Positions 34,164-47,300 are shown, counted from the stretch's first letter. The stretch is DNA of 64,000 nucleotides from Elymus sibiricus (GCA_039707655.1 CM077665.1:84135954-84199953); one strand, 5' to 3'. Numbers and translations are program-made. Notes: generated by a model not told the origin, from the letters alone.

Positions 34164-35800
34164 TGATACGTCTCCAACGTATCGATAATTTATGAAGTAT
34201 TCATGCCATGATTGCCAATGTTTGCAATACTTTTATATGGTTTTGATGCACTTTATATGATTTATTTAGAACTAACCCGAACTGACGCTGTTTTCAACAG
34301 AATTACCGTGGTGTTGTTTTTGTGCAGAAAATGAAAGTTCTCGAAATCGCTCGAAACTTTTTTACGTTTTTTTCTAGAGAAAATAAGAAATACTGGAGCG
34401 AAGAACCACCGAAGGGGAGCCACCCGTGGGGCACAAGCCATCAGGGCGCCCCCTAGGCCGCGCCCTGATATGTGGTGGGGCCCACGTGGCTCCGTTGCGC
34501 GTGATTCCAACGCTGAAAAATCCTATAAATCCCAGAAACCCCGGAAGTAAACAGAGACTCTCCGTTTTGCCTCCGCAACTCTATGTATCGACGAAAAACC
34601 AATCTGGAGACGTTCCAGTACCCTGCCGGAGAGGGGAAACCATCACCGGAGGCCATCTTCATCATCCCGGCGGAGGCCATGACGAGGAGGGAGTAGTTCA
34701 CCCTCGGGGCTGAGGGTATGTACCGGTAGCTATGAGTTCAATCTCTCTCTCTCGTATTCTTGAGATGTCACGATCTTGATGTATGACGGGCTTTGTTAAT
34801 ATAGTCGGATCATATGATGTTATTCCCTTCCTATCATGTTGTGATGAATTGAATCGTTCCCTTTCAGATCTCGTTATGTTGGATTGAATATTTCGGTTTG
34901 AGAACACTTGATGTACGTCTTGCGTGGGATACCCGTAGTGACATTGGGGTATTCTATTGATTCACTTTATATATGTTGAGGCATCAACTTGCGGATTCCG
35001 GTGACCTTGGGGATCTATGCATAGGGGTTGATTGCACGTTGTCATACCACGTTCTCCGATAGAAATCTTGGGGTGCTCCTTGAAGTTCTTTGTGTTGGAT
35101 TGAATATGATAGACCCGAAATTGTTTGATGCATGTCGCATAATTTACCCATGGATACTTGAGGTGACATTGGAGTATCTAGGTGACATTAGGGTTGATTG
35201 ATATGTATCATTGGTGTTGTTCTAGTACGAACTCTAGGACTGTTTGTGACACTTATAGGAATAGCCCAAAAGATTGATCGGAAAGAATAACTTTGAGGTG
35301 ATTCTACTAGCTACACCAATTTCATCTTATTTTCTCCGCTAGATAGGAACTTTGGAGTGATTCTTTGTTGCACGTTGAGGGATGATCATATGATTCAACT
35401 ATGTTAGCATTGTTGGGAGATTGCGCTAGTGAAAGTATGAACCCTAGGCCTTGTTTCCAGGCATTAATATATTGTTTTGCTCGCTGTTTTACACTTGTTA
35501 CCTTTTTATTTTTTCAGGTTACAAAAACCTATATCTACCTTTCATATTGCACTTGTATCACCATCTCTTCGCCTAACTAGTGCACCTATACAATTTTCCA
35601 TTGTATTGGGTGTGTTGGGGACACAAGAGATTTCTTGTATTTGATTGCAGGGTTGATTGAGAGAGACCATATTCATCCTACACCTCCCACGGATTGATAA
35701 ACCTTAGGTCATCCACTTGAGGGAAAATTGCTACTGTCTTACAAAACTCTGCGCTTGGAGGCCCAACAAAGTCTACAAGAATAAAGTTGCGTAGTAGACA
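34164..35800 (+). repeat. 5' LTR of non-autonomous element
   Basis: 1637 bp, highly similar to 39917-41564 with scattered substitutions and small indels. The right LTR has a longer (ct)n run near 40495. Confidence 0.9.
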
Positions 35801-35813
35801 TCAAGCCGTTTTC

Positions 35814-35830
35814 TGGCGCCGTTGCCGGGG
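35814..35830 (+). other. primer binding site of non-autonomous element
   Basis: tggcgccgttgccgggg lies 13 bp after the LTR; this is a standard plant gypsy-type primer site. Confidence 0.75.
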
Positions 35831-36024
35831 AGGTGAGTGCGCGAAGGTATATCTTGAGATCTTGCAATTAAATCTTTTAGTTTCTTGTTTTTCACTAGTT
35901 TATTTTTATAAAATAAAACTACAAAAAAATGGAGTTTAGGTTGCCTCAATTGCTTCGTCTTTTTAGTGTCTTTCGTGAAAATGATGGTTCGGAAAATTGT
36001 GCTCAATTGGTAGAGTAAGAATTT

Positions 36025-36708
36025 ATGAAAATACTTAATGAGAATTCCTTGAATTATGAGCATGATTGCAATGTTGCTAGTATGAATTCTCTGAATATCC
36101 ATGATGCTAATGATATGCAAAGCCACAAGCTTGGGGATGCTATGTTTGATAAAGATGATATTTCCAGTCCCCCAAGTTTTGATGAGCAAATTTATTATGA
36201 TGATGGCATGCCTCCTATCTATGATGATTATGATGATGACATGCATACTATAAAGAATAATTATAACCATGAAAATTGTCATCATGATTTTAATATTCAA
36301 AGTGGTTATCTCAATCAAGTGTCTCATGATAGTTATTTTGTTGAGTTTGCTCCCATGAATGAGAAGAAAATTGTTTATGTGGAGAGTAATAAATTTTCTA
36401 TGCTTGTAGATCATGAAAAGGATGCTTTATGTGATAGTTATATTGTTGAATTCCTTCATGATGCTACCGAAAGTTATTATGAGGGAGGAACCTATGCTTG
36501 TAGGAATTACAACAATATCAAGTTTCCTCTCTATGTATTCAAAATTTTGAAGTTATGCTTGTTTTGCCTTCCTATGCTAGTTGATTCTTGTTCCCATAAA
36601 TTGTTTTCTCACAAAATCCCTATGCATAGGAAGTGGGTTAGACTTAAATGTGCTTGTCATGAGATTCATGATGCTCTTTTTCATGTTTCAATTACTATTC
36701 CTATGTGA
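36025..36708 (+). CDS. unknown protein of non-autonomous LTR element
   Basis: A 227-residue frame from ATG to TGA directly after the primer site. It is Asp/Asn/His/Tyr-rich, with an acidic N-terminal half (PPIYDDYDDDMHTIKNNYNH), a central SNKFSMLVDHEKDALCDSYI and a hydrophobic, Cys-rich C-terminal part (ILKLCLFCLPMLVDSC) ending in a basic HRKWVRLKCACHEIHDALF. There is no zinc knuckle, protease, RT or integrase motif. I recognise the sequence type as recurrent in Triticeae retroelement interiors but know no function. Residues HKLGDAMFD are encoded by a copy of the element's own polypurine-like motif. No lesion is seen. Confidence 0.55.
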   Translation: MKILNENSLNYEHDCNVASMNSLNIHDANDMQSHKLGDAMFDKDDISSPPSFDEQIYYDDGMPPIYDDYDDDMHTIKNNYNHENCHHDFNIQSGYLNQVSHDSYFVEFAPMNEKKIVYVESNKFSMLVDHEKDALCDSYIVEFLHDATESYYEGGTYACRNYNNIKFPLYVFKILKLCLFCLPMLVDSCSHKLFSHKIPMHRKWVRLKCACHEIHDALFHVSITIPM

Positions 36709-36779
36709 GCATCATTGAAATCATCATGCCTAGCTAAAAGGCTTTAAAGAAAAGCGCTTGTTGGGAGACAACCCAACAC

Positions 36780-38290
36780 TTTTACTTTCTGTTTTTGAGT
36801 GTTCAAATGATTAAGCTACTGTATTAATCATGTTTTGTGTCTTTTATTTCAATAAAGTGCCAAGTAAAGCCTTTGGGATGACTCACAAGATGAGTAGAAT
36901 TGATGTTGTGCAAAAACAGAAACGTTTGCCTCCAGTAAAGAATTTCTATGCTTTTACCGAAGCATCAAAAAATTCTAAAATTTTTACACAGAATTCATAT
37001 GCAAATTCTCTAAGTTGTCCTAATTTTCAAAAAAATTAGAGACATGGAAGTATGGTTATACTACAGATCTTCATAGACTGTTCTGTTTTTGTCAGATTCT
37101 ATTTTGCATGCATAGTTTGCTTGTTTTAGTGTTCCCATAGCTTATATTCAGTGATATAAATTATGTGAATGGTATAATACAGTAGGTATTATGTGAACAA
37201 TTATGAATCTTGTCTTGATAGTACCTAAGTGAATGATCTTTATTTATTATACTAACCCATCTCACGAAGTTCCGTTAAGTTTTGTGTGATTGAAGTTTTC
37301 AAGTTTTGGGTGAGACACCGATATGAGGAGAATAAGGAGTGACAAGAAGCTAAGCTTGGGGATGCCCAAGGCACCCCAAGGTAATATCCAAGGAAGACTC
37401 AAGCGCCTAAGCTAGGGGATGCCCCGGATGGCATCCCCCCTTTCGTCTTCAACACTATCGGTATATCTTACTTAGAGCTATATTTTTATTCGTCACATAA
37501 TATGTGCTTTGCTTGGAACGTATTTTTATTTTGTTGTTCTTTGTTATATTTTATTTATAATCTTGTTTTTCAATAAAAAGTTCCAAGAATTGCCTTAAGA
37601 TGTTTCTATTGCATATTTTATGTGTGCTGTGTAAAAACGGAAACTTTTTCTGTAGTGTTTGAATTTTCATATTTTACTGGAACGTGGAAAGTTTATGAAC
37701 TTTTTACACAGTATTTTCATATAAATTCTTTATCGTGTCCTAAATGTTCATAATTTTTAGAGATACATAAGTGCACTTTGTAAATTAATTGCTACAGAAT
37801 GTCCTGTTTAGAATGATTGCTGTCATAGTTTTGTTATCTAGTTCTCCTATGGTTTTCATGACTTATATTGGTACATATAAGTCGTGGAAATGATAGTAAA
37901 CATTAGATAATGTTTGGAAATTATTATGCCACTTGTCTTGGCAGTACATAAAGAGTTTATTTATTCTTATGTGCACTAACCTATCTCACGAGTTCTTTTG
38001 AGTTTTGGGTGGATGAAGTTTTTGAGACTTAGGTGAAACCGGGATATGAGAGGATTGAACGAGATACAAAAGCTCAAGCTTGGGGATGCCCAAGGCACCC
38101 CAAGTAAATATTTCAAGAAGTCTCAAGCATCTAAGCTTGGGGATGCTACGCATCCCACCTCTCTTCATCAAACAAATATCGGTTAGCCTATGTTGAGCCT
38201 AAATTTTTGTCCGTTCACATGATATGTGTTATTCTTGGAATGATTTTTTTATTTAGTTTGCTGTTTGAATAAAATACTCAGATCTGAAAA
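36780..38290 (+). repeat. internal ~0.73-kb tandem duplication
   Basis: About 36830-37560 and 37560-38290 share the same order of segments: 'ttcaataaa', 'acacag' with 'aaattct', 'ttagagaca' or 'ttagagata', 'actaaccta/catctcacgag', then 'agcttggggatgcccaaggc'. No coding sequence is supported. 38290-39900 is AT-rich, also without a credible gene. Confidence 0.65.
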
Positions 38291-39902
38291 TCTTTATTGA
38301 GAGAGAGTCCTCACATAGCTACTTTATTGTTTGACTGCTCATTGATCTTCACTTATATCTCTTGAGAGTAGTTTTATGTTTACTCTTGTGCTTCACTTAT
38401 ATCTTAAGAGTAAATTGTGAATGAATGAAATATCATAAATCTGAAATTATCAATGTGCTATATTCTTAGTAGCAAGTTCACATTTGGTTTAGAAAGTAAA
38501 ATCTATTGAAGTTTAACAATCACTGTATTGGTCATATGAGCAATTCATGAATGATTAGTATAAGAAAGAGAACTTTCACATACAAATATATTATCTTGGA
38601 CATCTTTTATGATTGTGAATACCCATTAATTATTTTAAAGCTTGATCAAATAGTTGAAGTTGGACAAGGAAGACAATTTAATGGTTATGTTTGGGTATAT
38701 TTGCAAAGAAGTTATATTGTTATGGATCCTCAAACATGTGGTGCTTGTTTAGAACCTTTTGCTAGCCAAAACTTCGTACTAAGTAGAGATACTACTTGTG
38801 CATCCAAATCCTTGAGCCAAGTTTATTCCATGAGAGTCCACCGTACCTACCTGTATATGGTATTTCACTGCCATTCCAAGTAAATTTGCATGTGCCACCT
38901 CTAAAATCTTCAAATAAACATCCGTTTTGTGTGCTCGTACCGCTCATGGAGCGACGGGGCGGTCATTATCTACAATGCTAAGCGGGTTATTCTCAAGATG
39001 AGTGTTTATTCACTTGTCATTGCACGAGAGAGGCTGGTAAAAAGGATGCCCAGTCCTGCATAATACAAAAATAAATAAACAAACCCCCCCCCCCCTAGAA
39101 AGTTGATTGTTTGGAGGGCAACCGTGGATTCGGCTAGCCATGGAATGTGTTTGAATGGTGGAGGGGGAGTAAAATTTCAATTCTGTTTGGGAACCACCAA
39201 TAATGTGATTAGCATAGAAGATATTGAAAACTCTATTGTGACATTGACAGGAAAAGCACACCACTCAAAATTACATATTCATCTCTGTTTTAAACAATGA
39301 GCTCTAGCACCTATGCAAATCCCTGCTTCTCTCTATGAAGGGACAATCTATTTACTTTCATGCTATTTCCTATTCATGTTTATTCAACTTCTTATTCCAA
39401 CCTCAGTCTATTATTTGGCAAGCATCATGTGGTGGGGAAAGATCCAAACATATATATCCAGTCAAATATATTTGATCATGGTTCATCATTGTTGACAATT
39501 ATCTTCATGATACATATGTTGGGAGGCGAAACATTAAGCCCCTATCTTTCTGTGTGTTCGATGGATGTTGTTTGTTCTAAAAATATGCCTTGAGCATGGG
39601 CAACCATAAAAGACTATATGATAATAGAGTATGTAGAGCTCTTACTAAACTTGATGATGCATTGAAATTTTTTGGTGACCAAGAACATAGATTGTTAAGT
39701 TTCAAGTGAATGAATTGTTTGAACCATGACATGTGAATTGATTGCAACTCTATCATGATGATTTTTATGAGAAAAAGTTGCTGGTTATGATGCTAGAAAA
39801 GTGACTGGAATTATCAGTGATCAAACTTAGATATTATGCCAGCATTCACACTTCATAAATTATTTCTTTTATCATTTACCTACTCGAGGACGAGCAGGAA
39901 TT

Positions 39903-39916
39903 AAGCTTGGGGATGC
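39903..39916 (+). other. polypurine-like tract of non-autonomous element
   Basis: aagcttggggatgc lies immediately before the right LTR. The same 14-mer or close variants occur five more times inside the element. Confidence 0.65.
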
Positions 39917-41564
39917 TGATACGTCTCAAACATATCGATAATTTATGAAGTATTCATGCCATGATTGCCTATGTTTACAATACTTTTATATGGTTTTGAT
40001 GCACTTTATATGATTTATATAGAACTAACCGAACTGACGATGTTTTCAGCATAATTACTGTAGTGTTTTTTTGTGCAGAAAATGAAAGTTCTCGGAATCG
40101 CCCGAAACTTTTTTATGATTTTTTCTGGAGAAAATAAGAAATACTGGAGCGAAGAACCACCGAAGGGGATCCACCCGTGGGGCACAAGTCATGAGGGCAC
40201 GGCCCCCCTAGGTCGTGCCTTGATATTTTGTGGGGCCCACGTGGCTCCATTGCGTGTGATTCCAACGCTAAAAAATCCTATAAATCCAAGAAACCCCAAA
40301 AATAAACAGAAACTCTCCGTTCCACCGCAGCAACTCTCTGTATCGACGAAAAACCAATCTGGAGACGTTCCAGTACCCTGCCGGAGAGGGGAAACCATCA
40401 CCGGTGGCCATCTTCATCATTTCGGCGGAGGCCATGATGAGGAGGGAGTAGTTCACCCTCGGGGCTGAGGGTATGTACCAGTAGCTATGAGTTCAATCTC
40501 TCTCTCTCTCTCTCTCGTGTTCTTGAGATGTCACGATCTTGATGTATCACGACCTTTGTTAATATAGTCGGATCATATGATGTTATTCCCTTGCTATCAT
40601 GTTATGATGAATTGAATCGTTCCCTTTCAAATCTTGTTATGTTGGATTGAATATTTCGGTTTGAGAACACTTGATGTACGTCTTGCGTGGGATACCCGTA
40701 GTGACATTGGGGTATTCTATTGATTCACTTGATATATGTTGAGGCATCAACTTGCGGATTCCGGTGACCTTGGGGATCTATGCATAGGGGTTGATTGCAC
40801 GTTTTCATACCATGTTCTCCGATATAAATCTTGGGGTGCTCCTTGAAGTTCTTTGTGTTGGATTGAATATGATAGACCCGAAAATGTTTGATGCATGTCG
40901 CATAATTTACCCACGGATACTTAAGGTGACATTGGAATATCTAGGTGACATTAGGGTTGATTGATATGTATCATTGGTGTTGTTCTAGTACGAACTCTAG
41001 GGTTGTTTGTGACACTTATAGGAATAGCCCAAAAGATTGATCGGAAAGAATAACTTTGAGGTGGATCTACTACCTACACCAATTTCATCTTATTTTTCTC
41101 CTCTGGATAGGAACTTTGGAGTGATTCTTTGTTGCACGTTGATGGATGATCATATGATTCAACTATGTTAGCATTGTTGGGAGATTGCGCTAGTGAAAGT
41201 ATGAACCCTAGGCCTTGTTTCCAAGAATTAATATACCGTTTTGCTCGCTGTTTTACACTTGTTACCTTTTTATTTTTTCAGGTTACAAAAACCTATATCT
41301 ACCTTTCATATTGCACTTGTATCACCATCTCTTCGCCTAACTAGTGCACCTATACAATTTGCCATTGTATTGGGTGTGTTGGGGACACAAGAGATTTCTT
41401 GTATTTGATTGCAGGGTTGTTTGAGAAAGACCATCTTCATCCTACACCTTCCACGGATATATAAACCTTAGGTCATCCACTTGAGGGAAAATTGCTACTG
41501 TCGTACAAAACTCTGCGCTTGGAGGCCCAACAAAGTCTACAAGAATAAAGTTGCGTAGTAGACA
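39917..41564 (+). repeat. 3' LTR of non-autonomous element
   Basis: 1648 bp, the partner of 34164-35800, ending gtagtagaca before tcct. Confidence 0.9.
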
Positions 41565-41675
41565 TCCTTCCTCGCCGGCGACGCTCCTTCCTGCTGCTTG
41601 GCCTCCTCCATCTAGTCAGGTAATCCACACCTTCCCCATCCTTCCTCCCCCTCCACCCCTCCTCCTCCATTCCAC

Positions 41676-42185
41676 ATGCCCCGACCGCCGGTGCGACACA
41701 TTCCACCAAAATCACCAGCCCACCCCCCACATAATTGCCGTCGAAAGACATGGTGCATGCAGTATAGCCAAGATCTCAAGGAGCACCTACCAACGGAGAA
41801 GCAAATGATGACCGCACGCGCGGATGAGGCCGCTATAGCTGCCATGTGTGCTGACCCCTAGATCTTGGAGCAACACCTTGCCGTCGAGGCCACCGTCGAC
41901 GCCTCGCGCGCGGACGCCACCATGCGGTTGGTTGCTTTGAACAACAACTCGTTGTGTTTTCTCGAGGGCTCCGTTGTTGCCTTCGACGACGACTATGAGT
42001 TGTTTTCTCAGTGTGCCCATGCTTTCCTCAACTCTAGAGTCGGCAGGTTAGTGCTCGGACAGGCTGAGGCCACTCACCACTATGAGGAGGGAACCCACGA
42101 TGTGGAGGCCTCGCCCTCGTCCAAGCCCATCGTTATCGATATCTCCAACGACGAGGAAAATCTTGTTTTTAAGCTTAATTACTAA
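41676..42185 (+). pseudogene. CACTA-borne gene 4, one in-frame stop
   Basis: One frame from ATG 41676 to TAA 42183-42185, broken only by TAG at 41859-41861. The N-terminal part is Pro/Arg/His-rich, then a helical region spans the stop (EKQMMTARADEAAIAAMCADP, then VEATVDASRADATMRLVALN). The C-terminal part is acidic (IVIDISNDEENLVF). No family is recognised. The leader probably lies at 34060-34163 and 41565-41630, split by the non-autonomous LTR element. A possible intron donor follows 'tagtcag' near 41618. Confidence 0.4.
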
Positions 42186-42609
42186 TAACTTGTGTTCAGC
42201 TAGCTACACCTGTTAAGCATGTTTGCTTTACCTGTTGCATGTGCTTCTCCTGCCTTTTCTTAAGAAATTCTAGTGAAATATGCAATGTAATGCTACTGTG
42301 CAATCTGACCTTCTAGTATGTTCTATTGTGCAATGTGATGCTCAGTTAACTGTTTGGTTCATTTTTTTTGGTGATCATCTGCAATGTGATGTTCGATTAT
42401 TGTTGGTACAATTTTGTTTTGTTATGCATGTGAAACATACAATTGCTATATTTCATAGTTCTTAGCACGCTTGGCTTTTCCATGTAGCTTGAATTCATAT
42501 GTTGGATCTGCAATGCGTTTATTTTTCATTAACATATTTTACTGATAGCACGCCAAATCTCACTTAAAACCTGATCAATATCTATCTTAAACACGTTACA
42601 GGGGGAACA
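42186..42609. other. CACTA interior between genes 4 and 5
   Basis: AT-rich with short 'gcaatgtgatg' repeats near 42280-42395. It ends in 'cgttacag', a possible splice acceptor for the next unit. Confidence 0.4.
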
Positions 42610-42768
42610 ATGGGAGACACTGAAGTTTACCATCGAGGTTTGCACTTTCATTATCCTTTGGCTAATAGCACACTATTGTGAAATTGCAGGAACCATTCTA
42701 ATATTTAGGTTTCTAATAATAATTTGGTCTTGCACATGTAGGTCCTGCTCTAAGAGGTTTAGACCCAC
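42610..42768 (+). pseudogene. CACTA-borne gene 5 (B3-like), 5' part cut by Tat-2
   Basis: ATG at 42610 begins a 28-nt exon (42610-42637) ending CATCGAG before GTTTGC. An intron with acceptor 'catgtag' ends at 42741. Exon 2 starts at 42742 and is cut by Tat-2 at 42768. Across the element the frame continues at 55990 with one TSD copy removed, so the two halves belong to one gene. The exon assignment is inferred from splice signals and phase. The C-terminal domain is described in the entry at 55990. Confidence 0.5.
42764..42768. repeat. left TSD of Tat-2
   Basis: cccac, repeated exactly at 55985-55989. Confidence 0.9.
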
Positions 42769-43280
42769 TGTCGTGGTTTTGTCACGGCAGATGTCCTAGT
42801 GTTAGGACTTAGGTGTGAAGCCATCGCTACGGCGGTTAACTCGAAGGGGTTGGTCGGGACGAAAGACACATGTTTACCCAGGTTCGGCCCCTCTCGAAGG
42901 AGGTAATAGCCTACGTCCTTCTTTGAGTTGTATTGATTGGATATCGATTACAAGGGAGCGGATTCGCTTGACCTAGTACTCGATTAAAGGTTTCATGTCC
43001 TAAGCCGCCCAGGTAACCCGCCTTTATATACACAGGTCAAGGCCCAGGGCTTACAAGAATCCGGGTCGGGTTATACTTAATAACCGACCTTCCTCAAATT
43101 ACTCCTACCTTGTCTGGCAAGCCGCTACCGGCGGCTTACGCCACCAGGTTACACATTGTCTTCTGGTTCTAGGCTTCCAGGCCCATTGGGCAAGTTACTT
43201 CCAAGCCTTACTGCTAAGCCGCCAACCTCATGACCCGGCCCCACCTGGGCGGGTCTCACCATGGGGTTATATCCCCAACA
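42769..43280 (-). repeat. 3' LTR of Tat-2
   Basis: On the minus strand it starts TGTTGGGGATATAACCCC and ends CACGACA. The polypurine-like tggggccta is next to it at about 43282-43291. Confidence 0.93.
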
Positions 43281-44316
43281 ATAGGCCCCAGATTGATTTG
43301 AACCGGTTCATGTCAATCTTCAAGTCTTCTGGTTGGCGAATCTTGCATTCTTTGACAAATCTTCATGACCCGCCATATCTGAAAATGGGTGACGTCGTTT
43401 CTGATCAATCTTCATAACCCGCCATGACATCATCAGGAAAATCAAAAAGATTCCCCTGACGTTACAACGGATCTTTTTCATTAATATGACCAGCCCGAGA
43501 ATCGAGGCACTTTCTTGGTCAATCGTCATCGTGTCTCCTCGATTCCCGCACCAGACTGTTGCTATTCCATCACCCCCTTATAAATAGGCGCGGGGGGTCC
43601 CATCATTTTTACTTTCCCCGCTGCTGCCTTCTTCTTCTTCCTCCAGACGCCCGCGCCGCCAAAGCTCCTCCGCGCCGTTCGGACCTCGCCGTCGTCCCCA
43701 ACTCAGGCCGCTGCATCACCCTGATCGCGTCCAGAACACTCCCGCGTTCGCCCGCTCCATCTGCATCTCCCAGGTTCCATCTTTGCCCCCTCTATAGATC
43801 TGCATTAATTCTTCAGGCTTCCCCCGAGTTCATCGGGTTTTCTTCGTGTTCATCACCGCTCGTCGGAGCATTCTTCGTAGATCAGAAAAAAAACACTTCT
43901 TTAGGCCTTATAGTGTTTAGCCGAACCATGCGGCCACCCGCTTAGTAAACATGCCATGCTCATTATCGATTATCTGCTCACTGTAATCCGCATAGGAACT
44001 GCCTGTTCTTCCACTAGCTTTTAGGTTTAGGAAATATTTTTCTTTTTATCTCGCCCGTAGATCTTAAATCGGTAGTTGTAGCTGTTGGAATCTATTTTTC
44101 CACACTTAGCGATTTTTCCAATACTCACTGGCAAACTTGATCCGCCATCATGCCGCTGGCTCTCGTTGTCATGCCGCAACCAGCTTCGGCGGCTTATAAT
44201 TTTTATACTGACCCGCCAACTACCATCACCATTTTAGAGTCATAACTGCTTTGGTCATGACGCGTTTTTAACCCGCCATATACTCATACCTTTCCACAGT
44301 CTTTTAAGCCACCGCC
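43281..44316 (+). promoter_or_regulatory. promoter and leader of the Tat-2 antisense gene
   Basis: ttataaatag at 43579-43588 is a good TATA box, followed by a CT-rich stretch (43610-43650) typical of a plant leader. The ATG at 44317 is in a good context (accgccATGt) about 735 bp downstream, so a leader intron is likely; 'ctcccaggttcc' near 43770 is one possible donor. Tat-1 has the matching arrangement on its minus strand. Confidence 0.55.
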
Positions 44317-47300
44317 ATGTCTAAAGCCCTAGCTTCCTGCGACTGGGTAATGTCCGGGGTAACTGAGGAATCACTCAAGGATTTTGTCACCATGGGAGTT
44401 TTGCCGGCTCAGGATGTTATCCACTGGCGGGTTCCAGGCAATGAAACCACTCCCAAGCCCGAGGATGGGGAAGTCATTGTGTTCACAGACCATCTTCTCC
44501 GTGGCTTCTCATCGCCCGGGTCTAAATTTTTTCGGGATGCCTTACACTTGTATAAACTGCACCCTCAAGACATTGGCCCCAATTCTGTCACCAACCTGTG
44601 CCAGTTCCAAACTCTCTGTGAAGCTTATCTGCAAGAAGAGCCGTCAGTGGACCTCTTCAAGGAATATTTCTATGTCAACCGCCAGTCAGAAATGGCGGAT
44701 GGACTGAGTCTTGAGCTTGGAGGTGTCACTCTTCAGAGACGGAGATATGTGCTCTTTCCAGCGGCAGTTCTGCCGAGTCATCCCAAGGACGGGAACAAAA
44801 CCTGGTTTTATTGCAAAGACACCTCCCCAGAAGGAGAGAATCCATTGTCGGGTTATCATCCTTACCGGCTCAGCACCGACACCGAGCTCCCAAACCGGAT
44901 GTCTGCCGTAGAGCGCATCCAATACGGTCCAACCTGTTCAAAAATAAGGGCCCTGTTAGCCAACGGGTTAACAGGCGTTGATCTGACCCGCTGCTGGGTC
45001 TCTTGGAGGATTCTGCCGTTGAGCCGCCGCGACGCCTTAATGTGTCAATATACTGGCGAGGTGAACGATCCTCAATGCTTCAACCAGATTCCCTTGGTAG
45101 ACCAGGACCTCAATGCAATCGTCAAATCTCTGTTGGGAGAACCTCAATCAGTCTGCAACAAGACGGGGTTAAGTCCCTTTTATGCACTTAACCCGACTCG
45201 AGAGGTGAATCTTTTCATCCTAATCTTCACTCATTCTTTAAATGATGTATTTCATGTATTGTATTTTGACCTTTCTACCAACGCACATATCATATGTAGG
45301 CCGGCTCTTCCTTCTGGAACAAGAGGTTAACCATTACCTCCAAGAAGAAAAGCAAAGCAAACAAGGCAACCAAGGCTAAAGCTCCGGCTCATAGAAAGAA
45401 ATAAACGACCGAAGAACTATTCGGTCTGGATGACTCAGAGGTAGAACTTGATTCCCTTGGTCGTCTTTTTATGCAACTTATTGATGCTGACTCTTCTCAG
45501 GAAGAGGCGGAGGCTAGTGAAGCCGGGGCTGCAGAGGTAACTATCATCTCCTCCGACTCAGAACCTCTACCAACAGAGAGAATCCGGCGGGTCATCCAGA
45601 AAGTTAAGTTTTCACATCCTCTTGCTCACTTGGACCCCGACTTTCTTTTGAAGAAACAACAACATGACGCCAGACGTCAGACCCGGAGCGGTGGCTCTGA
45701 AGACCTGGTGGCCGGCTTGCCTGACACTCCGGCTCGCCGAAAACGTCGCAACGAGGTACTTCCGGCTTATGTTTGTATTTCTACATATTAACCTTGTGCT
45801 GCCCCTTACTCATATTGTTCCATCAAATTGTATCAGGAGACTCCTCCTTCGTCTGGCGACTCAACCGCCACCAAGCTGCCTCCCCTTGTTATCAATCCGG
45901 GGTAAACTTCCTTATATCCTTTCCCTGCTTATTACTACGCTGTCCTTGCATATAATTGACCACGAAGTCCATGTTTTGCAGGGCCCAGGCTAAGAAAAGG
46001 AAACTGAGTGGGTCATCTTCCCGTCCGGATGCCTCAGAGCCGGAAGACCCAAAGCTTGACGCTCCTGAAACTCAAGTGGAGCCATTCGATGCCGGCCAGG
46101 GTGCTCATGACGACTCTCCTTAGCCCAACGAGCGGTGGATGTTGATGTTGTGATCGCTGAAGCCTTTCCGGAGATGGACCCTAAGCCGCCCAGCCCCTTG
46201 CCAACAACCCAAGAGGTGCCGACTCAAGAAGAAGAGGTCACTATTACCGGCTCAGCCTATGCCGCTCCGGCCCCCTCCAATGTGCTAACCAAGCATATTC
46301 ACAAGGCTGAGACACCTTCTTCTGAGAAGGATAAAAACAAACTTGACCTGCCAAACTTGGAGAAGCTGACCGCTGACGAGTTGCACTCGGGCTATCTGAG
46401 CCGCCTGGCCTCCAGCCGGGACATGGAAGCTAGACTAGTAGATATGATGAAGAAAAAATATGAGGTATTCCACTTCTCTGCTCTCTGTATACCCTTACGT
46501 AGCCCCCAAGGGCCGGCTTATATTCTCGAAAATAAGCCGGGTCTTCAATAATATGTAAACTTGAATAGACCAATGCTGTAGCCCCCAAGGGCCGGGTCAT
46601 TATACCAATAATGAGCCGGCACATATTGCCTTAGGAAACGCAAAAATGCCAAGTGTAGCCCCCAAGGGCCGGGTCATTATGCCAATAATGAGCCGGGACT
46701 TTTTGTAGACCTGATCCTAGATTTGTAGAGCAATGTGTAGCCCCCAAGGGCCGGGTTATCTTCCTAAATATGATCCGGGTCTTATTTGTATTGTAGACAT
46801 AAGAAAGAACTGATACACATTAGCCCCCAAGTGCCAAGTATATTGCTTGCAATCTGCTTGGGACTTGTAATGATCCTCTGCCAAAATTCTAAATACCAGT
46901 ATGAGCCGAACTGGCGGCTTAAAACTGATAATCTTGCCTTGTTATGACTTGTCTTGTGCAGGAATCTTTAAATGCTGCTGAATCTAATGTGACAGACCTT
47001 AAGAAGAGTCTGGCACTACAACAAGAGGGCCGAGCGGAAGCCAATGCAAAGTGGCAGATCGCCTTGACTGAGTTGGAGAAAATCAAAAGTGAGCTTGAAT
47101 CATACAAAAAGTCTGCCGAAACGAGCCAAGCCGCTCTGACCAAGCGTGCAGAAGACGCAGAGGGCCGTCTGAAAACGGTGACTGAGGAGCTGACCAGCCT
47201 GAAGCGGCACATAAGTCGGATGACCGAAGCCGTCTTTGGTAAGCATTGTTGACTGTACTTGTAATTATGCTTAAAATGATCCTATGGAGACTCGCCCGGC

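Larger units (their letters stand above)
34164..41564 (+). mobile_element. non-autonomous gypsy-type LTR retrotransposon
   Basis: Near-identical LTRs (34164-35800 and 39917-41564) start TGATACGTCTC and end GTAGTAGACA. A TGGCGCCGTTGCCGGGG primer site follows the first and a GCTTGGGGATGC polypurine-like tract precedes the second. These features are typical of abundant Triticeae gypsy-type families. The 4.1-kb interior lacks protease, reverse transcriptase and integrase, and has one 227-residue frame of unknown function. It sits inside the CACTA element, in the likely leader of a CACTA-borne gene. Confidence 0.88.

Noticed and set aside
35998..36022. 'gctcaattggtagagtaag' resembling part of a tRNA gene
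   Set aside because: No cloverleaf arms or B box could be formed around it. It is in the leader of the non-autonomous LTR element.
38551..38883. 110-residue frame in the interior of the non-autonomous LTR element
   Set aside because: AT-rich, no recognised motif, no second copy, and surrounded by non-coding repeats.
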